Assembly (NCBI GenBank): GCA_031265435.1
Contig: JAISCR010000065.1
Coordinates: forward strand, 1-44,549
Length of the DNA stretch: 44,549 bases
Direction: 5' to 3'
From: Treponema sp.
Lineage (GTDB): Bacteria > Spirochaetota > Spirochaetia > Treponematales > Breznakiellaceae
Part shown: positions 23,766 through 32,135 of the stretch, piece after piece
Layout: each line of letters begins with the position of its first letter
Numbering within the stretch: position 1 is the stretch's first letter
The notes under the pieces: model-generated
Database searches by the model: none
What the model was told of the DNA's origin: nothing
Seen by the model: the letters and a program-made list of their open reading frames with translations, nothing else
Translations under genes and position numbers: made by a program

Positions 23766-25001
23766 TTAATTCCACAACATGCCATCGCGGCGGGATTTTT
23801 CGATACGCTGCATCTTACGGAAGTATTCAACCTGTTTGAGGATCTCCCGTACATCGGATACATGGATCTTGTCCTGGACTATCTGAACCTTGGAGCCTTC
23901 CATCATCTTCCGGAGAACCAGCGCCCCTTCCCCCTGGGGAAGCCCTACCATGCTGACCAGTTCTTTGGGGCCGAAATCGAAGGTATGGATCTGGTTCTGT
24001 TCAAAAGGGAACCGGTTCTTTTCAAGCTGCATCTGCAGCGCGTCCCACATGCGTCCTTCGGGATCGGAAAGAAGTGTATTTGCCAACTGTTTATAGATAA
24101 GCCAGATCCGTTCCGAAAGAAGCGTGGTAAGCCGGGCAATAATCTGGGGCTGGGTACTGATCATCCGTTCAAAGTTGGCCCGGTTTACCGCCAGCACCTG
24201 GCAATCCTCGTAGGCTACCGCGCTGGCAGCCCTGGGCTTGGATTCCAGCAAGGCCATTTCGCCAAAAATATCTCCGGCCGTAAGGACCGCAAGAAGCACT
24301 TCGTTGTTATTCACAATCTTGGCAAGTTTTACAGCCCCTTTCTGAATGATATAGAGTTCTTCCCCGCTCTCCCCTTCGCAGAAAAGCATACAGTCTTTAG
24401 GATAGACCCTGTTAAAAACATCCGGGCGGAAGTTAAGCTGGGAAGTCTTGACCGCATAAGGGGCAATCTTCTGCATCTTTTCCCTGGCAGTCATCACATG
24501 GGGGCCGGAGGGGTTATATTTGATATACTGACGGTAGGCATAGTAGGCCTGATTGTACTGACTCTGCCTGGCATAGTATTCTCCCACCGCAAAGAGATGG
24601 GAGGCATCGGTCGCCGCGTTATTCTTGAGGGTTAAACGTGTCAAAGCCTCATCAAGAAAGCGTAAACGCTTGCTGAACTGGAGGATTATCTTCATCGCGA
24701 CAGGCGTATTACGCTGAATAAGCTGAGGATACTGGTCTTTTTGCACCGATATAAGAACCACATCGGTAAGCGCCCGGGCGGTTTCGATGTGGTTGTGGCT
24801 GGACATGGTGGAAATGACGCCGAAGAAGTCCCCGGGGCCCAGAATATTGCCCCCCTCCTCTTCTACAACTTCCATTTCTTTAGAGATCCGGACTTTACCC
24901 TGCCTGATGATGAAGAAACGGTCGGCATTTTGCTTGCCTTCAACCACAATATAGGAATCTTTGACAAATTTTATAAATGTGAGCTGAAGCTGTTCCGGCA
25001 T
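23766..25001 (-). CDS. Double cyclic-nucleotide-binding regulator with TPR linker and Crp-type HTH
   Basis: 411 residues. CNB domain 1 (about 5-120) lacks the arginine of the phosphate-binding cassette (FFGVISTMSSHNHIETA). Residues about 132-165 look like a TPR (LFAVGEYYARQSQYNQAYYA). CNB domain 2 (about 188-300) has a canonical cassette, FGEMALLESKPRAAS, with the Arg expected to bind the cyclic phosphate. The C terminus (about 335-388) resembles a Crp winged helix (GPKELVSMVGLPQGEGALVL). I infer a transcription or signalling regulator with one active and one degenerate nucleotide site. It has its own promoter (25027-25056) downstream of the dehydrogenase gene. Confidence 0.82.
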   Translation of the reverse strand: MPEQLQLTFIKFVKDSYIVVEGKQNADRFFIIRQGKVRISKEMEVVEEEGGNILGPGDFFGVISTMSSHNHIETARALTDVVLISVQKDQYPQLIQRNTPVAMKIILQFSKRLRFLDEALTRLTLKNNAATDASHLFAVGEYYARQSQYNQAYYAYRQYIKYNPSGPHVMTAREKMQKIAPYAVKTSQLNFRPDVFNRVYPKDCMLFCEGESGEELYIIQKGAVKLAKIVNNNEVLLAVLTAGDIFGEMALLESKPRAASAVAYEDCQVLAVNRANFERMISTQPQIIARLTTLLSERIWLIYKQLANTLLSDPEGRMWDALQMQLEKNRFPFEQNQIHTFDFGPKELVSMVGLPQGEGALVLRKMMEGSKVQIVQDKIHVSDVREILKQVEYFRKMQRIEKSRRDGMLWN

Positions 25002-25026
25002 CCTGTATCTTTACCCCTGCGTATTC

Positions 25027-25056
25027 AGTATAGGAAGTCAATTGAGGGGTTGTCAA
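25027..25056 (-). promoter_or_regulatory. Promoter of the cyclic-nucleotide-binding regulator gene
   Basis: On the minus strand TTGACA (25056-25051), an 18-bp spacer and TATACT (25032-25027) match the sigma-70 consensus almost perfectly. Predicted start of transcription is near 25020, about 19 bases before ATG 25001. Confidence 0.75.
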
Positions 25057-25095
25057 TGGAGTTTTTTCAAACCGGAGCGGTCTTATAAAAAAGCT

Positions 25096-26175
25096 CTATT
25101 TTAGCTCCTCATCAAAACAGACAGCAACCTTGCCGCATTTGCCGCTTGCCATGAGTGAATAGGCTTCGCCGGCTTTTTCCAGGGGAAAACGATGGGTTAC
25201 GAGGATCTCCGGGTGAATGTTCCAGCGGACAAGCCGTTCCACCAGGTCTTCCATACGCCAGATACTGGTTACCCAGGAGCCGATAATCGTTTTCTGCGGA
25301 TGAATGAGATCCGGGCTGGGGTTGAAGCTGACCGTGCTCCCCTCCCCCACAAAGGCTATTTTCCCCCACTGCCGGGCAGCCCGTATGGCCAGAGCCCTGG
25401 CCCCGTCGTTGGCGCTGGCATCAACCGCCTTTTCCACACCGTTGCCCCCGGTAAGAGCCTTGATCTTCTCCACCGTATCGGGGCCGGGAACAAAGGCCTC
25501 ATCCACAAGGCCGAGTTTCTTTGCCAGGCCGATCCTCTCTTCGTTTACTTCCACGCCGATAAGTTTCTGGGCGCCCATTGCCCGGGCCAGCATAAGCGTT
25601 GCAAGCCCCACAGGCCCCAGACCTGTAACGAGGACCGCATCATTACCGGAGATACCTATCTTCTCCAGAGCCTCATACACGGTGCCGAAACCACAGGCTA
25701 CCTGGGCCCCATCGGTGTAACTTAGTTCATCGGGCAGGAACACCAGATCCTTTTCATCGGCCAGGATATAGGGAGCCATGCCGCCGTCCCGCTGCCAGCC
25801 GTAGGCCGCCCGGTACTCGCTGGTACAACTGATCATGTACCCCATACGGCAGTCGTGACAGACCCCGCAGCCTGAAATATGGTATATGATCACCCGGTCG
25901 CCTTTCTTGAAACGCCTGCAGCCGGGCCCGGTCTTCTCAATCTGACCGCAGGGCTCGTGCCCCGCTATCTTCCCCTGATACCCCTCGGGCCCCTTGCCTA
26001 CATGTTCCCGGTAGATAGCCCGGATATCGCTGCCGCAGATCGTAGAACTCTTTGTCCGTACCAGTACCTGCCCGTGCCCCGGCTCGGGAATGGGGTAATC
26101 CCTGAATTCGACGGTGCTGTTACCGGGAAGCACCACTCCCTTCATTGTTCCGGTTGAATTATTAAGATTTGCCAT
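25096..26175 (-). CDS. Zinc-dependent medium-chain alcohol/polyol dehydrogenase
   Basis: 359 residues, MDR superfamily. Catalytic zinc ligands: C47 (ICGSD), H73-E74 (AGHEP). Structural zinc cysteines: C103, C106, C109 and C117. The NAD(P)-binding Rossmann motif is GLGPVG at 185-190, and an acidic residue follows the second strand (LIGVEVNEER), suggesting NAD. Subgroup likeness is to sorbitol/threonine/2,3-butanediol dehydrogenases; the substrate cannot be fixed. It is divergent from an LplABC-type importer and has a LacI-type palindrome at its promoter start site, so it is probably repressed without the imported sugar. ATG 26175 follows AGGAGGA. Confidence 0.9.
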   Translation of the reverse strand: MANLNNSTGTMKGVVLPGNSTVEFRDYPIPEPGHGQVLVRTKSSTICGSDIRAIYREHVGKGPEGYQGKIAGHEPCGQIEKTGPGCRRFKKGDRVIIYHISGCGVCHDCRMGYMISCTSEYRAAYGWQRDGGMAPYILADEKDLVFLPDELSYTDGAQVACGFGTVYEALEKIGISGNDAVLVTGLGPVGLATLMLARAMGAQKLIGVEVNEERIGLAKKLGLVDEAFVPGPDTVEKIKALTGGNGVEKAVDASANDGARALAIRAARQWGKIAFVGEGSTVSFNPSPDLIHPQKTIIGSWVTSIWRMEDLVERLVRWNIHPEILVTHRFPLEKAGEAYSLMASGKCGKVAVCFDEELK

Positions 26176-26191
26176 GTCTTCCTCCTGTTGG

Positions 26192-26215
26192 TAAAACGTT
26201 TACGTAAACGTTTTA
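26192..26215 (+). promoter_or_regulatory. 24-bp perfect palindrome, probable LacI-family operator
   Basis: The half-site AAAACGTTTAC (26193-26203) is followed by its exact reverse complement (26204-26214), and one more base pair matches on each side. The central CG-containing AAACG...CGTTT form is typical of LacI/CcpA-family operators. It covers the predicted transcription start (about 26211) of the minus-strand dehydrogenase promoter, an ideal place for repression. The likely binding protein is the LacI regulator encoded at 29972; a global regulator is the alternative. Confidence 0.75.
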
Positions 26216-26217
26216 TA

Positions 26218-26246
26218 ATGATAACAGCGTTTTACCGGGATGTCAA
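26218..26246 (-). promoter_or_regulatory. Promoter of the zinc dehydrogenase gene
   Basis: Minus-strand TTGACA (26246-26241), 17-bp spacer, TATCAT (26223-26218). The transcription start falls near 26211, within the palindromic operator, and the leader is about 35 bases. Confidence 0.65.
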
Positions 26247-26272
26247 GAAAAATTTCTTCTCCCTTATTTTTC

Positions 26273-26300
26273 TTGACTATTGTCAAATTCAGGATAAAAT
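26273..26300 (+). promoter_or_regulatory. Promoter of the LplABC-type importer
   Basis: TTGACT (26273-26278), 16-bp spacer, TAAAAT (26295-26300). The start would be near 26307, giving a structured leader of about 100 bases. The LacI-type palindrome lies about 60 bp upstream of this -35, so control by looping or remote binding would be needed. Confidence 0.5.
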
Positions 26301-26314
26301 GAAGGGTACATTCG

Positions 26315-26381
26315 GGTTTGTTCCAAAACCTCACCTTGTTTCGAAACAGGCTCCCGAAAAACCGGTCAGGTCCGGTTTTTC
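26315..26381 (+). promoter_or_regulatory. Three successive hairpins in the importer leader
   Basis: GGTTT/AAACC (26315-26319 with 26326-26330), the 12-bp palindrome TGTTTCGAAACA (26337-26348), and a 10-bp stem GAAAAACCGG (26356-26365) with CCGGTTTTTC (26372-26381) around TCAGGT. All lie between the predicted promoter and the ATG at 26410. The last stem ends in TTTTTC and could act as a leaky attenuator. No known riboswitch was recognised. Confidence 0.5.
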
Positions 26382-26409
26382 CACTAAATTTTAAAGAAGG
26401 AGAATTTTT

Positions 26410-28119
26410 ATGAGAAAAGTATGTGCCGGTATTCTTGTCCTGCTTATTGCAGGCGGCGCCCTTTTTGCGGGTGGTAGACAGCAAAGCTCGGGAGGAGGAG
26501 GAAGCCCCACATTATCGCCTCCGGGACTTACGGGGGACGCTCTGGCCTTCAGCAAATTCACCAAACCGGTGGATGTCCATATCGGGATGAGTGTCAGCCC
26601 CATTGATACTACCCTTCCTCCGGGAGATACTGTGCAAAACAACCAGTATACCCGCTATCTGAGGGATAATTACAATATCAATGTCATTGTTGACTGGTCG
26701 GCCGCGGAAGGGAACGATTTCAATCAGAAAGTGTCCCTCTGTATAGCCAGCAATACCCTGCCCGACGGCCTCAATGTACGATCCCACACCTATATGCTCA
26801 AGGCCGCCAAATCGGACATGCTCTATGATATTACCGATCTGTTTCAGCAGTACGCTTCTTCCCAGGTAAGGGGGATTATAGAATCGACCAGGGGCCGCGC
26901 CATGGAGATGGTCTCCTATAACGGGAAGATGATCGCCCTCCCCAACATCACCGTTACCACCGACGGTGTGCACATTCTCAATGTCCAGAAACAGTGGCTG
27001 GATCAGTACGGCCTTCCCGTTCCCAAAACCCTTGACGACATAGAAAACGCGGCGCGGGTATTCAAGGAGAGGAAACCCGCGGGAAACGCAACGATTCCGA
27101 TTGTCGGCCCGGACAAGAACACGAAGCTCTACTGTAACTTTATTGAGTCTTCGAACCTCGGTAACGGTCTCGATCCGGTTTTTGCCGCGTATGATACCTA
27201 TCCCGGCTACTTCCTGGACAACGGAAACGGAACGGTTTCCTACGGTTCTCTCGATCCCAAAATGAAGGAACCGCTCCAGCGTCTTGCGCGGTGGTACAAG
27301 GATGGGCTTCTCGATCCCGAACTGGGCAGCCGCGACAATTCCGGCGAGCCTGTAAACGCAAACCAGGCCGGTATGCGTTTTGGCCCCTGGTGGGCTCTGG
27401 GTTACGGGAACGGCGATTCCTTCAAGAACGATCCCAAGGCAAACTGGCAGGCCTATCCTGTGTATTCCGGCAATGGCAAATGGAATGCCCACATGAAGGC
27501 TCCCGGCACGGAAGCCTGCCTTATCAGCAAGAAGGCTTCCCCCGATGTGGCCGCGGCGATCATCATCATGTATAACGCCCTGGTTCGGGATGAAGCGACC
27601 TTTGACACTTCTGTTGCCATCGGCTGGTACCCCCTGCGAACCGTTGCCGCAGCCGCGGACGAGTGCGAATATGAGTACAACGAATTGACCAAAGTTCTCA
27701 AGGGAGAGACAAAGCCTGAGGACTACAACAACCCCATGTCCATCTACAAGCTCATGTACCATGACGCCCAACTGATCAGGAACGTCATCCCCGGTTACTC
27801 CCCCAACAGGGATCTGAATGTCGGGGATTTCAGCATGGCCAACGCCGGTGACTTTAACCGATCCTATGCCATCATGGTAGGCGACCGGCCCTATGCGAGC
27901 GGGAAGCTCGACAAGGAAGTGTACAGCGTTACCTACAGCATGACGGATCTGCTGGAACAGCGCTGGCCCAATCTCTGGAAGATGGAATCCGAAGTGATGA
28001 TGAAGATTATCACCGGGCAGGCCGATATCGGCAGTTTTGATAAATTCGTTTCGGACTGGAAGGCGCAGGGAGGCCAGGGTATTCTGGATGATCTTGCGGT
28101 CCAGTTCCTGAAGAAATAG
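26410..28119 (+). CDS. CUT1-type oligosaccharide-binding protein (LplA-like)
   Basis: 569 residues, the large extracellular binding protein class (SBP_bac_1/LplA) used for oligosaccharides. Signal peptide MRKVCAGILVLLIAGGALFA, then GGRQQSSGGGGS with no lipobox Cys. Class-typical pieces are DNYNINVIVDWSAAEGNDFN, ALPNITVTTDGVHILNVQ with QKQWLDQYGLPVPKTLDD, and the aromatic FGPWWALGYGNGD. ATG 26410 has AAGGAG just upstream. It is followed by LplB- and LplC-like permeases but no ATPase gene, as is usual for this class where a shared MsmX-type ATPase serves several importers. The substrate is probably a plant-derived oligosaccharide. Confidence 0.88.
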   Translation: MRKVCAGILVLLIAGGALFAGGRQQSSGGGGSPTLSPPGLTGDALAFSKFTKPVDVHIGMSVSPIDTTLPPGDTVQNNQYTRYLRDNYNINVIVDWSAAEGNDFNQKVSLCIASNTLPDGLNVRSHTYMLKAAKSDMLYDITDLFQQYASSQVRGIIESTRGRAMEMVSYNGKMIALPNITVTTDGVHILNVQKQWLDQYGLPVPKTLDDIENAARVFKERKPAGNATIPIVGPDKNTKLYCNFIESSNLGNGLDPVFAAYDTYPGYFLDNGNGTVSYGSLDPKMKEPLQRLARWYKDGLLDPELGSRDNSGEPVNANQAGMRFGPWWALGYGNGDSFKNDPKANWQAYPVYSGNGKWNAHMKAPGTEACLISKKASPDVAAAIIIMYNALVRDEATFDTSVAIGWYPLRTVAAAADECEYEYNELTKVLKGETKPEDYNNPMSIYKLMYHDAQLIRNVIPGYSPNRDLNVGDFSMANAGDFNRSYAIMVGDRPYASGKLDKEVYSVTYSMTDLLEQRWPNLWKMESEVMMKIITGQADIGSFDKFVSDWKAQGGQGILDDLAVQFLKK

Positions 28120-28147
28120 TCTCCTTAAATAAGGAGGACGGCGGCTG

Positions 28148-29041
28148 ATGAAAAGGAGGACGGCGCTTCAGTTCCATTACGGACTCATGACCCTGCCGGG
28201 TTTTCTATGGCTCTTCCTGTTCAGCATCGTTCCCATGTACGGGATCGTGATGGCTTTTCAGGACTTTAACCCGAGTCTTGGTTTTTTCAGATCCCGGTGG
28301 ACAGGTTTCGCAAATTTTGAATACCTTTTCATGCTGGGGGATTCAAAGCAGGTTATCGTCAATACACTGATCATTGCGGTGGGAAAGATGATTCTCAACC
28401 TGCTCTTCCCCCTGGCCTTTGCCCTCCTCCTTAACGAGGTACGTATTCACGCGTATAAAAAATTTATTCAGACCATCGTCTACCTTCCTCATTTTATTTC
28501 CTGGGTAATTCTGGCAAGCGTGGTGTTGAATATATTTGGTTACCGCGGGGTGATAAACACCATAACCGCCCTGTTCGGCGCCGAACCAAAGGTCTGGATG
28601 ACCGATGCGTCCATATTCCGTCATCTTGTAATCGGCACGGAGGTATGGAAAGAGTTCGGTTACAACGCCGTCATTTTCCTTGCCGCCCTTACCGGAATAA
28701 ATCCCAATCTCTATGAGGCCGCCGCAATCGACGGCGCGGGAAGGCTGCGTTCCACCTGGCATGTTACCCTGCCGGGGATCAGCAGTACCATTGTCGTACT
28801 CGGCGTCCTGGGACTGGGCAATGTACTCAACGCCGGTTTCGATCAGATCTACAATCTCTACAATCCCATGGTGTATTCCTCGGGCGACATTATTGATACA
28901 TGGGTATACCGCATGGGGCTGATCAATCTTCAATTTTCCCTTGCTACCGCGGCCGGACTTTTGAAGTCCGTGGTAAGTTTTGTGCTTATTGTGAGTTCCT
29001 GGCTTATGGCCTATAAGTTTGCCGATTACAAGGTTTTTTAG
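28148..29041 (+). CDS. Oligosaccharide ABC permease (LplB-like)
   Basis: 297 residues, BPD_transp_1 family, six hydrophobic segments. The EAA coupling loop is YEAAAIDGAGRLRSTWHVTL, matching EAA-x(3)-G-x(9)-I/L-x-LP. Other LplB features are the N-terminal GLMTLPGFLWLFLFSIVPMY and the FQDFNPSLG loop. AAGGAGG lies about 10 bases before the ATG. It pairs with the LplC-like protein encoded 12 bases downstream. Confidence 0.92.
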   Translation: MKRRTALQFHYGLMTLPGFLWLFLFSIVPMYGIVMAFQDFNPSLGFFRSRWTGFANFEYLFMLGDSKQVIVNTLIIAVGKMILNLLFPLAFALLLNEVRIHAYKKFIQTIVYLPHFISWVILASVVLNIFGYRGVINTITALFGAEPKVWMTDASIFRHLVIGTEVWKEFGYNAVIFLAALTGINPNLYEAAAIDGAGRLRSTWHVTLPGISSTIVVLGVLGLGNVLNAGFDQIYNLYNPMVYSSGDIIDTWVYRMGLINLQFSLATAAGLLKSVVSFVLIVSSWLMAYKFADYKVF

Positions 29042-29053
29042 GCTGGGGGGCGT

Positions 29054-29938
29054 ATGATTCAAACCAGATCCGCGGGTGAACGCATATTCAATGTTGTAAA
29101 TATCGCTGTAATGGGCCTGCTTGGTTTTTCCTGCCTCTATCCTCTCTGGTATGCCCTATGCCTTTCCATTTCCGACAAGTCCGCCGCAAACTCAGGACTT
29201 GTAACATTCTATCCCATAGGATTTACGCTTATCTCCTACAGGGAAATTATGAAAGACATCATGTTTTTCAATTCCTTCTGGATTTCAATTCAAAGAACGG
29301 CTCTGGGAACCGCGGCAACCATCGCCGCCCTTGTTACCATGGCCTATCCCCTTTCAAAACACAAACGGGATTTCAGGCCCAGGGGTGTCATGATGTGGGT
29401 CGTCATTTTCTGCATGCTCTTTAACGGCGGTACGATTCCCTGGTACATCACGGTAAAAAACTACGGCCTTATTGATTCGATTTGGGCGCTTGTGCTGGGC
29501 GGCAGTCTTCCTGTTTTCAATCTGATTCTGATGGTAAATTTTTTCCGGGCGATCCCGAAGGATCTTGAAGAAGCCGCAGTTGTGGACGGCGCCGGGCCAT
29601 GGAAGATCCTCTTTATGGTGGTGGTGCCCTGTTCAATTCCGGTCATTGCGACGATTGTGCTTTTTACCGGCGTGTATCACTGGAACGAATTCTTTCAGGG
29701 ACTGGTACTCACCACCAACGAAAGCCGCTATCCCCTCCAGACCTATATACAGCAGTTGGTGGTCAACATTCAGGCTTCAACCCTGTCCAAGGACATGATA
29801 GAGAATCTCTTCAAGCTCTCCAATAAATCCCTTAACGCGGCAAAGGTTTTTATCGCCATGATACCGATGCTCGTGGTGTACCCCTTTTTGCAGCGCTACT
29901 TTATTTCCGGCATCATGCTGGGAGCGGTAAAGGAATAG
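29054..29938 (+). CDS. Oligosaccharide ABC permease (LplC/YtcP-like)
   Basis: 294 residues, BPD_transp_1 family, six hydrophobic segments; EAA loop LEEAAVVDGAGPWKILFMVV. The N-terminal CLYPLWYALCLSISDKSA and the C-terminal FLQRYFISGIMLGAVKE are hallmarks of the LplC/YtcP group. It is the last gene of the importer; only 33 bases separate it from the LacI regulator start, with no clear terminator between them. Confidence 0.92.
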   Translation: MIQTRSAGERIFNVVNIAVMGLLGFSCLYPLWYALCLSISDKSAANSGLVTFYPIGFTLISYREIMKDIMFFNSFWISIQRTALGTAATIAALVTMAYPLSKHKRDFRPRGVMMWVVIFCMLFNGGTIPWYITVKNYGLIDSIWALVLGGSLPVFNLILMVNFFRAIPKDLEEAAVVDGAGPWKILFMVVVPCSIPVIATIVLFTGVYHWNEFFQGLVLTTNESRYPLQTYIQQLVVNIQASTLSKDMIENLFKLSNKSLNAAKVFIAMIPMLVVYPFLQRYFISGIMLGAVKE

Positions 29939-29955
29939 AAAATACTTTCCCGGTG

Positions 29956-29964
29956 TGCTATCCT
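29956..29964 (+). promoter_or_regulatory. Extended -10 element next to the lacI-type gene start
   Basis: TGCTATCCT (-10 TATCCT at 29959-29964 with TG extension) begins 13 bases before the ATG at 29972. Transcription would begin on or next to the ATG, and no Shine-Dalgarno sequence is present. It closely resembles TGCTATACT before the sensor gene at 1568. Confidence 0.45.
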
Positions 29965-29971
29965 GAAATCC

Positions 29972-31096
29972 ATGGAACCGGGAAAAAGGACGCCCGCACA
30001 AGCTGCCGAAGACTCTTTGGATGCCGCGCAAGGGATTCAACTGCAGCAAACTTCCTTGCGCAGGCTGCCCACGGTAAAGGATGTAGCCGCCGCCGCGGGG
30101 GTTTCCATTGCAACGGTGTCCCATGTACTCAACAAAACACGTTTTGTTTCAGGCGAGACTATTACACGGGTGGAAAAGGCTGTCAGGGAACTCAGGTACC
30201 GGGCCAATCCCGTTGCCCGCAATCTCCGTTCCGGGGAATCCCGGCTGATAGGCTATGTGGTCTCAAACCTCGACTGCTTCTTCTATACCGATATGGCCGC
30301 GGGAATCGAGAAAACCCTGGACGGAACGGAGCTTTCCCCCGGCTACCAGCTTTTTATCATGGATTCCAAGGATTCAAAACAGAGGGAGATACAGAATATC
30401 GAATCCCTGCTCTGCCGGGGTGTGGACGGCATCATCATTGCGCCGACCATTACGGGTTACGACTTTCTCAAGGACATGCTGGGCGAAAATTTCCCCCTTG
30501 TTTTTGTGGATCGACGGCCCGAAAACCATGAAGCGGACTGTGTTCTTCTGGATAACAGGAAGGCCGGTTTTGAGGCTGCGGAGAGTCTGATCAAAAAAGG
30601 ACATAAAAAGATCGCCTTTGTTACCTACCATTACGGGGAAGAAAGCATAGACCCTACAATACGGGAACGGATTGAAGGTTTTGAAGAGGCTTTCAAAACG
30701 GCGGGGCTGTATCTTGATCCTTCGCTGGTACGGGCGGTTCCCGGCGCCAGCTATACCAGAGCCTCCCTCCGGCACGGAGAGGCCTACCGGATCACCGGAG
30801 AACTTCTGGAAAAAAATATAGAAGCCCTCATCTGCGGCAACAGTTTTGCCGCTGTCGGCGCGGTAAGCCGCGTGAATGACGCGGGGCTCCGCATGCCGGA
30901 GGATCTGGCTCTGATTACCTTTGACGATGACCTGTGGATGTCCATGATGAGTCCTCCGCTTACATCGGTAGTACAGCCGGGGGAAAGCATGGGGGCGCTG
31001 GCCGCCGAAAGGCTGCTCGCACGTTTCCGGGAAAGGGATCTGCCCTACGAGGCTTTCCGGCTTCCCGCAAGAATAAACTACCGTGGTTCCTGCTGA
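29972..31096 (+). CDS. LacI-family transcriptional regulator
   Basis: 374 residues. The HTH is at about 33-53 (LPTVKDVAAAAGVSIATVSH) and the hinge helix near 78-88 (ANPVARNLRSG); the remainder is a periplasmic-binding-type effector domain ending in DDDLWMSMMSPPLTSVVQP, a common LacI/GalR C-terminal motif. About 32 residues precede the HTH, which is unusual; no better start exists in between except TTG codons without a ribosome site. Its likely target is the palindrome at 26192-26215 between the dehydrogenase and importer genes. The following sugar-nucleotide operon may belong to the same regulon, but no matching palindrome was seen there. Confidence 0.9.
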   Translation: MEPGKRTPAQAAEDSLDAAQGIQLQQTSLRRLPTVKDVAAAAGVSIATVSHVLNKTRFVSGETITRVEKAVRELRYRANPVARNLRSGESRLIGYVVSNLDCFFYTDMAAGIEKTLDGTELSPGYQLFIMDSKDSKQREIQNIESLLCRGVDGIIIAPTITGYDFLKDMLGENFPLVFVDRRPENHEADCVLLDNRKAGFEAAESLIKKGHKKIAFVTYHYGEESIDPTIRERIEGFEEAFKTAGLYLDPSLVRAVPGASYTRASLRHGEAYRITGELLEKNIEALICGNSFAAVGAVSRVNDAGLRMPEDLALITFDDDLWMSMMSPPLTSVVQPGESMGALAAERLLARFRERDLPYEAFRLPARINYRGSC

Positions 31097-31202
31097 AAAG
31101 GGCCACCGAAATTGCGGTATGTATTTGCAATATGATGGTATTTAGTCCATTATAGAAAGATATAACGCGTCCTCCGGGCCGCGAGAGACAAGGAGATCAG
31201 GA

Positions 31203-32111
31203 ATGAAAGAACCGGTTCTGGTGGTAATGGCAGCCGGGATGGGGAGCCGCTATGGCGGACTCAAACAGATTGACCGGATTGGCAGTGCGGGAGAAGTGCT
31301 CCTGGACTATTCGGTGTATGATGCCCTCCGTTCAGGTTTCGCCAAAGTAGTGTTCATTATCCGTCATGACATAGAGGCGGATTTCAGGGAAGTGGTGCTT
31401 TCCCGGATGGAAGGAAAGGTCGATTTTGCCCTGGCTTTTCAGGAATTGGACAGTCTTATTCCCACGGAGATTCTTGCCGAAGCGAAAAAGAACGGCCGCG
31501 GTAAACCATGGGGAACGGCTCATGCCCTGCTCTGCGCGGAAAAGTGCATAGACGCGCCTTTTGCCGTGGTGAATGCCGATGACTTTTACGGCCGGGAGGC
31601 CTATGCGGTATTGGGAAAATTCCTCAAGGCCTCCCCAGAGGAAGGAGCCATTGTTCCCTTCAGGCTGGAACAGACGCTGAGTCCGCGCGGTACTGTTACC
31701 AGGGGAATCTGCGTGATAAAGAACGGCCGCCTTGAGCAGGTTGAAGAACTCAAACTAATCGAAAAACAGGACGGGCAGATCTTCAATACGGAGAATGACG
31801 GGAAGAAACGGCCCCTTGCTCCGGACGCTCCGGCCTCCATGAACTTCTGGGGTTTCCCCGCTTCGGTCTTCCCCAACCTTCATTCCTATTTTGAAGATTT
31901 CCTGAAACGTGAAGGCGGGGAACTGAAAAGCGAATGTTATGTTCCTCTCTGGGCGGACTGGCTTGTAAAGACAGGAAAACTGAACATAAAAAGCCTTGAG
32001 GCGGACAGCGAGTGGTTCGGCGTCACCTACAGGGAAGACCGGGAAACAGCCCGGAAACGCATTGAGGAACTTACCGCGGCAGGTGTGTATCCTGAAAAAC
32101 TCTGGAGTTGA
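31203..32111 (+). CDS. Sugar-1-phosphate nucleotidyltransferase
   Basis: 302 residues, NTP_transferase fold. The nucleotide-binding loop is VMAAGMGSRYGGLKQ (about 8-22), followed by the VNADDFYG metal-binding Asp motif. This AAGMGSR-x-GGLKQ subfamily is common next to galactose and glycoside genes in gut Firmicutes and spirochaetes. The operon goes on with galE and galK but has no galT. I infer that it makes UDP-galactose or UDP-glucose from UTP and the sugar-1-phosphate, completing the pathway in place of GalT. It is 25 bases upstream of galE. RBS AAGGAGA lies at 31190-31196. Confidence 0.82.
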   Translation: MKEPVLVVMAAGMGSRYGGLKQIDRIGSAGEVLLDYSVYDALRSGFAKVVFIIRHDIEADFREVVLSRMEGKVDFALAFQELDSLIPTEILAEAKKNGRGKPWGTAHALLCAEKCIDAPFAVVNADDFYGREAYAVLGKFLKASPEEGAIVPFRLEQTLSPRGTVTRGICVIKNGRLEQVEELKLIEKQDGQIFNTENDGKKRPLAPDAPASMNFWGFPASVFPNLHSYFEDFLKREGGELKSECYVPLWADWLVKTGKLNIKSLEADSEWFGVTYREDRETARKRIEELTAAGVYPEKLWS

Positions 32112-32135
32112 TGCGGCATAAATAAGGAGTGTGAG

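Noticed and set aside
30130-30152. Near-palindrome AACAAAACACGTTTTGTT as a LacI operator
   Set aside because: It lies inside the HTH coding sequence and is explained by the codons for LNKTRFVS; it differs from the 26192 palindrome.
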